From: Zymomonas sp.
Lineage (GTDB): Bacteria; Pseudomonadota; Alphaproteobacteria; Sphingomonadales; Sphingomonadaceae
DNA: 9,842 nt
NCBI GenBank assembly: GCA_027489105.1
Contig: JAIYAJ010000564.1
Span: 1-9,842, forward strand
Reading direction: 5' to 3'
In this document: positions 6,088 to 9,842 of the stretch, piece after piece
How positions within the stretch are numbered: the first letter of the stretch is position 1
How the letters are laid out: every line of letters starts with the position of its first letter
Program-made: the position numbers and the translations under genes
The notes under the pieces: generated by a model
Seen by the model: the letters and a program-made list of their open reading frames with translations, nothing else
What the model was told of the DNA's origin: nothing
Databases searched by the model: none

Positions 6088-7874
6088 CCGAACACACCGT
6101 GGATCCACCAGGACAGGTCGCCGGTGTTGTCATGGAAGCCGTCGCCGCGGCGGAACACCCAGAACCGCCCACCCCCTTCCTCTTCCACGCGGTAATAGTC
6201 GCGCACCGCCCAGGTTTCCGCGTCGCGACGCCACCACTCGCCGTGGACCCGCTCAGGGCCGTCGCCGGCGACGATCGTATAGCGCTTGCCCCGCCACTCG
6301 AACCGGCGAGGTGGTTGATCGGGGAGGAGGGCGATCACCGCGAATAGCGGTTCAGGTCGCGCGAACAGGCGGATAGGCCGCTCCCAGATGGGCCATTCTT
6401 CAGGCAGATCGTTCGGATCCACCTGTGCGACCGCCCGCTCCGGCACATGGCTCTCAACAGGCGCAATCCGGAACACGGCGCGCGGCCCGATCCTACCGGC
6501 GATGACATCGACGAGGCGAGACGGATCGCGCACCATCGTGTCGCCGGCAAGCACGGCGCCCAGGTCCACAGCATCCAAGGGTTCGGTGTGGGGTGCGACA
6601 AGCCAGAACTGCTCTAGCCCCATGCCGGGATCGATCCGATCGATCCGCAGCTTGAACAGCCGGAGGAGGTGCGAAACCTCCCGCGTCGGTCGCGAGGTCC
6701 CGATTGCGGCGATCTGCTCGGTGCCGTCGACGCGCAGCCCCGTCAGGCGGAGCGAACGGGCACCGAGCCCCCGCTCCTGCAGCACTTGCGCGAGGTCGCC
6801 GATGAGGTCGCCCATCACGTGCTCGATCGCTTCGGCCGTGCCGATCGGCTCCAGCAACCGACGCTCGACGAACGGCACCTCCGCATCCTCGCGGGGCGTG
6901 ATGGGCTCGGCGACAGCGCCGAGTGCCTGATCAAGCCGCGTGATCGCCGGCAAACCAAGCCGTCGGGCCAGTGGACCCCGCGCGACGGGCAGAAGATCGG
7001 CAATACGCTCGAACCCGAACTTCCGAGCTGCCGCTTGTGCCGTTGACGATAATCGGAGCGCGGCGATCGGCAACGGGGCAAGCGAGTCTGCAGTCCTGCC
7101 GGGATCTACCCGGATGACGTTGCCCCGACCGTATCGGGCGAGCGCATGCGCCGCACCAGGTGTATCGGCCACGGCCACGCGCGCCGTAAAGCCTGCGCGG
7201 TGGCAGAATGCCAAAAGCCGCCTGCAGAACCGCTCCTCACCACCGTAGAGATGGTCGCAGCCGGTGAGATCGATCCACACACCATCGGTTGGCGTCACTG
7301 CCGCAGTTGGCGACCAGCGCCGCACAGCGAGAAGCGCTAGACGATCAAGGAGCGCCGCATCCGCTTCCGGGTCTGCAGGACGGAAGTCGAGATCGGAGAC
7401 CAGCGCGCGGGCGTGGGTCGCTGCCATGCCAGGGCGAATACCAAGCGCCCGCGCAGCATCGCACGCTGCCACAACTTCCTCGCGGCGGCCGACCTTCCCC
7501 ACCAGCGCCAGCGGTGCGGACGATGTGCTTTCAATCTGACAACGCGATGCTTTGGCAGCGATTTCTGCGGGTACAGCCTTGTAGGGATGGCTGGCTGCTT
7601 CCGACCTCCGACCAAGCTCGCGCATCGGCGGCTGGGCGTGAATCGGCAGCGCCGCGATCTGCGCCTCAACATCCTCTCGCGCCGGCGCACCTTTCCGTGC
7701 CCAGCGCGCACCAGGTCGCCAGCCCCCGCGCCGAGGCACGGAGCAAGCGCCAGGATCAGCGTCGACGGGGAGTTGAAGAGCTGGCCGCTCAGGCAACCGC
7801 GAAGCGGGCCGTTCCAACCGTCTCAGCCGCTCGATGGCCAAGTTCGGTAGGAACAGCGAGACGACCCGTCTCAT
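6084..7874 (-). CDS. imuB: ImuB, catalytically inactive Y-family polymerase-like protein
   Basis: ImuB is the scaffold of the SOS mutasome: it resembles a Y-family polymerase but cannot polymerise, and it links DnaE2 and ImuA to the sliding clamp. The first strand, VVSLFLP (residues 4-10), lacks the catalytic Asp, and the palm motif is TDGVWIDLTGCDHLYGG (196-212) rather than the S-x-DE of active enzymes. Helix-hairpin-helix sequence (283-318, ending RLDQALG), a little-finger-like region (about 330-430) and the C-terminal ImuB tail (RRFEWRGKRY to RDYYRVEEEGGGRFWVFRRGD, about 523-577) follow. At 596 residues it is longer than many ImuB proteins because of an insertion at about 20-120. GGAGGG lies 5 nt upstream of the ATG at 7874. 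The gene starts 86 nt inside imuA. I see no clear clamp-binding QLxLF or QLPLWG motif. Confidence 0.93.
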   Translation of the reverse strand: MRRVVSLFLPNLAIERLRRLERPASRLPERPALQLPVDADPGACSVPRRGGWRPGARWARKGAPAREDVEAQIAALPIHAQPPMRELGRRSEAASHPYKAVPAEIAAKASRCQIESTSSAPLALVGKVGRREEVVAACDAARALGIRPGMAATHARALVSDLDFRPADPEADAALLDRLALLAVRRWSPTAAVTPTDGVWIDLTGCDHLYGGEERFCRRLLAFCHRAGFTARVAVADTPGAAHALARYGRGNVIRVDPGRTADSLAPLPIAALRLSSTAQAAARKFGFERIADLLPVARGPLARRLGLPAITRLDQALGAVAEPITPREDAEVPFVERRLLEPIGTAEAIEHVMGDLIGDLAQVLQERGLGARSLRLTGLRVDGTEQIAAIGTSRPTREVSHLLRLFKLRIDRIDPGMGLEQFWLVAPHTEPLDAVDLGAVLAGDTMVRDPSRLVDVIAGRIGPRAVFRIAPVESHVPERAVAQVDPNDLPEEWPIWERPIRLFARPEPLFAVIALLPDQPPRRFEWRGKRYTIVAGDGPERVHGEWWRRDAETWAVRDYYRVEEEGGGRFWVFRRGDGFHDNTGDLSWWIHGVFG

Positions 7875-8550
7875 CGCTACCCTCCAATATCAGTGAGAAG
7901 GATGCCCCCCCCCGCTGCCGCGCCAGCTCAACCAACCAACGCGGCCGCCCGACGCCGGCGGCGGTCAGCCGCTCAGATGGCGCGGCGCTGATGCGCCAGC
8001 GCGTCCAAGCCGCCGAGGGTTCGGCAAGGGGATCCTGGTCGCGCCCGCGTCGACGGCGGAGCAGCAGCACCGGTATATCAGCTTCGGCCGCCACCAGCTG
8101 AAGCCGCCGGGTGGCGACCATCGACACCCGGTTCGCCTCCGCGACGATCGCGGACGGCGTGCCGTCGCGAACGGCATCTTCAATCACCGCCAGCAGCGCC
8201 GCATCATCCCTTGGTTGCGCGTAGATCACGCTAGATGAAGGCAGGCCAGCTTGGGCCAAGCCTGGCGCATACAGGTCGCTGCGACAGCTCGCCCATAGCA
8301 CTGGCCCACCTGCGCTCGCGGCTTCACGCGCAGCGATGCCGGCAAGGAACAGTGTTGTGGCCGCATCGTCTACCATCGAGAGGCTGCTCGCCGCCGCCTC
8401 GTGGAGCGCACCTGCACGCAGGCCCCCTGCCCCGAGTCGGCTATCAATCGCGACGACGCCGAACGGTAGCACCCGGTAATCGGTCGCGGGCGTCGCGATC
8501 GTGCGGAGGTCCGCTATGCTGGGCGGGAGAGAATCGAGGGCGGCGTACAT
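7789..8550 (-). CDS. imuA: ImuA, RecA-fold mutasome protein
   Basis: ImuA is a RecA/SulA-like accessory protein of damage-induced mutagenesis, the first gene of the imuA-imuB-dnaE2 operon. The 253-residue protein has the expected layout: a RecA-core start (LPFGVVAIDSRLGAGGLRAGALHEAA, about 28-53) in which no Walker A P-loop (GxxxxGKT) is present, the strand GGPVLWASCRSDLYAPGL (81-98), a basic segment LLLRRRRGRDQDP (162-174) and the family-like end GVGRPRWLVELARQRGG followed by GRLAVP. Its last 86 nt overlap imuB in another frame. A run of nine G residues lies in codons for RGGA near the 3' end (7905-7913). Expression should be under LexA, whose box lies 20 nt upstream of the ATG. The ribosome site is weak (AGGG). 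Confidence 0.92.
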   Translation of the reverse strand: MYAALDSLPPSIADLRTIATPATDYRVLPFGVVAIDSRLGAGGLRAGALHEAAASSLSMVDDAATTLFLAGIAAREAASAGGPVLWASCRSDLYAPGLAQAGLPSSSVIYAQPRDDAALLAVIEDAVRDGTPSAIVAEANRVSMVATRRLQLVAAEADIPVLLLRRRRGRDQDPLAEPSAAWTRWRISAAPSERLTAAGVGRPRWLVELARQRGGASFSLILEGSDETGRLAVPTELGHRAAETVGTARFAVA

Positions 8551-8570
8551 GGTGTTCTAAGACCCTAATC

Positions 8571-8585
8571 GTTCCCTTTATGTTC
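8571..8585. promoter_or_regulatory. LexA box (SOS operator) of the imuA operon
   Basis: GTTC-N7-GTTC (gttccctttatgttc) is a perfect match to the alphaproteobacterial LexA site, a direct repeat known from Caulobacter and Rhodobacter. It starts 20 nt upstream of the imuA ATG. A TTGACC -35 candidate for imuA lies just beyond it on the minus strand (8603-8608), so the box covers the expected -10 region, ideal for repression. It could also act on the divergent SRAP gene. Confidence 0.9.
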
Positions 8586-8608
8586 CATCACCGGGCCCGA
8601 TTGGTCAA
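8580..8608 (-). promoter_or_regulatory. Candidate imuA promoter overlapping the LexA box
   Basis: Read on the minus strand, TTGACC (8608-8603) is a good -35 hexamer; a 17-bp spacer puts a poor -10 (GAACAT) at 8585-8580, inside the LexA box. The -35 match and the fit with the operator support it; the weak -10 keeps confidence moderate. Confidence 0.4.
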
Positions 8609-8639
8609 GGCGGGGCAAACACGGAGCTGTGGATTGCTG

Positions 8640-8654
8640 GAACGGAGACGGAAT
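8640..8654. promoter_or_regulatory. Degenerate second LexA-like site near the SRAP gene
   Basis: GAAC-N7-GAAT (8640-8654) differs by one base from the GAAC-N7-GAAC form of the alphaproteobacterial LexA box and lies 57 nt upstream of the SRAP start codon. One-mismatch sites arise often by chance; only the SOS context makes it worth noting. Confidence 0.3.
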
Positions 8655-8711
8655 GGACGACTGTGTCCGCACATCTGTTGCAGATATGGTCCAGGGTGCT
8701 AGCCTGAGCGC

Positions 8712-9353
8712 ATGTGCAATAGAGCCCGCTACCGCGGTGAACCCGAGACGCTGTTCGGCGCGACCAGCAGGCTCTTCTCAGAGCGTCCCCGCGATAACAC
8801 CTTCAACCCCGTCGAGCTGCGGCCGAAATCGCGCAACTACGTTATCCGCGAAGAAGCCGGGGAGCGGGCTTGGGACGTGATGACCTGGGACGTGCTGGGG
8901 GGACAGGCGGCGTGGCCGATGACCAACGTCAGAAACCTGAAGCTGCCGCAGTGGCGCCGGCTTGCGGAGAAGCCGGAGAACCGCTGCATCGTGCCGCTAA
9001 CTGAGTTTGCGGAATTCACGCTTGAGAAGCACGATTTGGGGGATGGGAAGCCTCCGCTCAAGGGTGAGATGTGGTTCAGCGTAACGGATCAGCCGGCCTT
9101 TGCCGTCGGTGGCTTCTGGCAGCGGACCGCTGCTGGCCTAGGGTTCACGATGGTAACGTGCGATGCGAACGAACTTGTGGCGCCAATCCACCCGAAAGCG
9201 ATGATCACGATACTCGAGCCTGAGGAGGTCGACCTGTGGCTCACCGGCACCTACGATAAGATCGTGAAATTGCAGCGGCCATATCCTACTTCTAAGATGA
9301 ACGTGATCGGGCCCTTGTTTCCCACAAGGAAGACCGTAGACCCAGGCGGATAA
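8712..9353 (+). CDS. SRAP domain protein (SOS response-associated, YedK/HMCES family)
   Basis: SRAP proteins bind abasic sites in single-stranded DNA and form a covalent link through Cys2 after removal of Met1, shielding the lesion. This 213-residue protein begins MCNRARY, giving the essential Cys2 and fixing the start at 8712. Other conserved positions are visible: Asn72 in TNVRN, Glu101 in CIVPLTEFAEF (the place of GFYEW in other members) and His160 in APIHPKAMI. The variant sequence around TNVRNLKLPQWRRL and GDGKPPLKGEMWF is the type I associate with sphingomonads. Overall length is normal. It is transcribed divergently from imuA across a 161-bp region holding a LexA box, which fits the known association of SRAP genes with SOS genes. 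There is no strong ribosome site. Confidence 0.93.
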   Translation: MCNRARYRGEPETLFGATSRLFSERPRDNTFNPVELRPKSRNYVIREEAGERAWDVMTWDVLGGQAAWPMTNVRNLKLPQWRRLAEKPENRCIVPLTEFAEFTLEKHDLGDGKPPLKGEMWFSVTDQPAFAVGGFWQRTAAGLGFTMVTCDANELVAPIHPKAMITILEPEEVDLWLTGTYDKIVKLQRPYPTSKMNVIGPLFPTRKTVDPGG

Positions 9354-9524
9354 TGAGCAGATTGTCGGGCGACCGCATTCCTCCCAACCACCGTCATCAG
9401 CGTGCCCCCCAAGCGCTCGGGCGGCATGCCACTCGGAAGGCGCCGACCAGAGATTCAGACATCTCTATCTGGCGGGCGAGTGGCATTTGTACGTTGCGCT
9501 TACACGAGTCCGGTGAATTTCGGT

Positions 9525-9561
9525 TTGATAAACCATATTGGTAAGTTATATCAATGGTTTA
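9525..9561 (+). promoter_or_regulatory. Candidate promoter with operator-like dyad
   Basis: TTGATA (9525-9530) and TATATC (9547-9552), 16 bp apart, make a plausible -35/-10 pair in an AT-rich patch. An 8-bp inverted repeat, TAAACCAT / ATGGTTTA (9529-9536 and 9554-9561), flanks the -10, and shorter hairpins (GGTTT/AAACC at 9522-9534; ACCA/TGGT at 9532-9542) overlap it. This layout fits a repressed promoter for the downstream gene; no regulator is identified. Confidence 0.35.
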
Positions 9562-9608
9562 ATGGCGTTCTGATAACCGAACCCTCAGCTATGACCAAGG
9601 TTAATGCT

Positions 9609-9653
9609 GCTTTGTGCGAGCAAAGCGCGAGGAACACGATAAAGTGACCTCGC
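9609..9653 (+). promoter_or_regulatory. Two tandem hairpins abutting the next start codon
   Basis: The first hairpin is GCTTTG-TGCGAG-CAAAGC (9609-9626). The second pairs GCGAGG (9627-9632) with CCTCGC (9648-9653), the last base before the ATG. The loop of the first carries GCGAG (9616-9620), which could also pair with CTCGC (9649-9653), so two folds compete. The only GAGG near the gene lies in the second stem, 21 nt from the ATG. A leader that controls translation is possible but unproven. Confidence 0.3.
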
Positions 9654-9842
9654 ATGAATCAACCAATCTACCTCGACGGCTTTGCGAGCCTGCCGTTGGC
9701 ACCCGAGGCGCGGGCGGCCATGCTCGCGTCTTGGGATCGGCCAGGCAATGCCGGTTCGCCGAATGGCAGCGGCGAGCGCGCAGCTCGCTCAGTCGAGGAT
9801 GGACGCGCCGCTGTCGCGGCGCTGATAGGGGCAGCCGCGCCC
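9654..9842 (+). CDS. Cysteine desulfurase-like protein (class V aminotransferase fold), 5' part
   Basis: Sixty-three codons are present before the window ends. The sequence opens with IYLDGFASLPLAPEARAAM, matching the NifS/IscS-type start (YLDxxATTPL), and continues with RPGNAGSPNGSGERAARSVEDGRAAVAALIGAA, matching the family's GNPSSxHxxG...AR..VA.LI pattern. Such PLP enzymes take sulfur from cysteine for Fe-S clusters, tRNA thiolation or DNA phosphorothioation; the PLP lysine and active cysteine lie outside the window, so neither the reaction nor the subclass can be confirmed. Usual T-T and H positions are replaced (S-L, and N in SPNGSG). The ATG at 9654 lacks a well-spaced ribosome site. Confidence 0.75.
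   Translation, partial: MNQPIYLDGFASLPLAPEARAAMLASWDRPGNAGSPNGSGERAARSVEDGRAAVAALIGAAAP

Larger units (their letters stand above)
9354..9653. other. Spacer between SRAP and cysteine desulfurase genes, partly AT-rich
   Basis: The second half of this 300-base stretch (about 9500-9645) is clearly richer in A and T than its surroundings. It holds a possible promoter, operator-like dyads and two tandem hairpins, listed separately. A 63-codon frame starts at 9353 in a TAATG overlap with the SRAP stop, and an 81-codon GTG frame spans 9402-9647; neither has a recognisable protein or a good ribosome site, so I leave them uncalled. Confidence 0.5.

Noticed and set aside
6088..6108. GTG start giving DnaE2 seven extra residues
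   Set aside because: The ATG at 6087 overlaps the imuB stop as ATGA and begins right at the conserved RYVELQV sequence; the GTG extension lies inside imuB.
7884..7913. Possible ImuA-ImuB fusion by slippage at the G9 tract
   Set aside because: After loss of one G the reading meets TGA at 7892-7890 in the imuB frame, before the imuB ATG, so no fusion would form.
7289..8101. + strand open frame of 270 codons opposite imuA and imuB
   Set aside because: Antisense to two recognised genes; Arg/Ser/Ala-rich shadow translation without motifs.
9353..9544. 63-codon frame whose ATG overlaps the SRAP stop (TAATG)
   Set aside because: The overlap hints at coupling, but there is no recognisable sequence, and the frame runs into the AT-rich regulatory-looking patch. 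Evidence is too thin to call.
9402..9647. 81-codon GTG frame ending just before the cysteine desulfurase-like gene
   Set aside because: No ribosome site and no recognisable protein; it spans the putative promoter and hairpins.
1..9842. CRISPR arrays, insertion sequences, tRNA or rRNA genes
   Set aside because: I found no regular direct repeats, transposase-like protein, terminal inverted repeats or tRNA cloverleaf by eye; frequent CGATCG words are a composition effect.

Overview
The window looks like chromosomal DNA of a GC-rich alphaproteobacterium, most likely a sphingomonad (Sphingomonas or a relative). The reasons are the high GC content, an alphaproteobacterial LexA box (GTTC-N7-GTTC), the SOS mutagenesis operon imuA-imuB-dnaE2, the Sphingomonas-like form of ImuB (a long insertion near its N-terminus) and the Sphingomonas-like form of the SRAP protein. 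The lineage call rests on memory of protein families, not on a search.

Left part (1-2280). The 3' end of an unidentified + strand gene (1-171) overlaps by ATGA with a small zinc-ribbon membrane protein gene (168-617). A strong intrinsic terminator at 696-724 closes this unit. A 125-residue orphan protein follows on the minus strand (735-1112, TTG start). Divergent from it is a stand-alone HEPN-like protein (1407-1985) carrying the R-x4-H ribonuclease motif.

Centre (2281-8585). A five-gene minus-strand operon is read from right to left: imuA, imuB, dnaE2, a 95-residue orphan protein and a 77-residue zinc-ribbon-like protein. The genes are packed with overlaps of 86 and 4 nt and gaps of 3 and 18 nt. 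A perfect LexA box lies 20 nt upstream of imuA. Together ImuA, the catalytically dead Y-family protein ImuB and the error-prone polymerase DnaE2 form the mutasome that copies past DNA lesions after damage. The two small downstream genes should be induced with it and are the best candidates for undescribed partners.

Right part (8551-9842). Divergent from imuA is an SRAP (YedK/HMCES-type) gene, whose family caps abasic sites in single-stranded DNA. A one-mismatch LexA-like site lies between it and imuA, so the two arms look like one DNA-damage tolerance locus. A 300-base, partly AT-rich spacer follows, with a possible promoter, operator-like dyads and tandem hairpins. It leads into the 5' end of a cysteine desulfurase-like (class V aminotransferase fold) gene cut off by the window edge.
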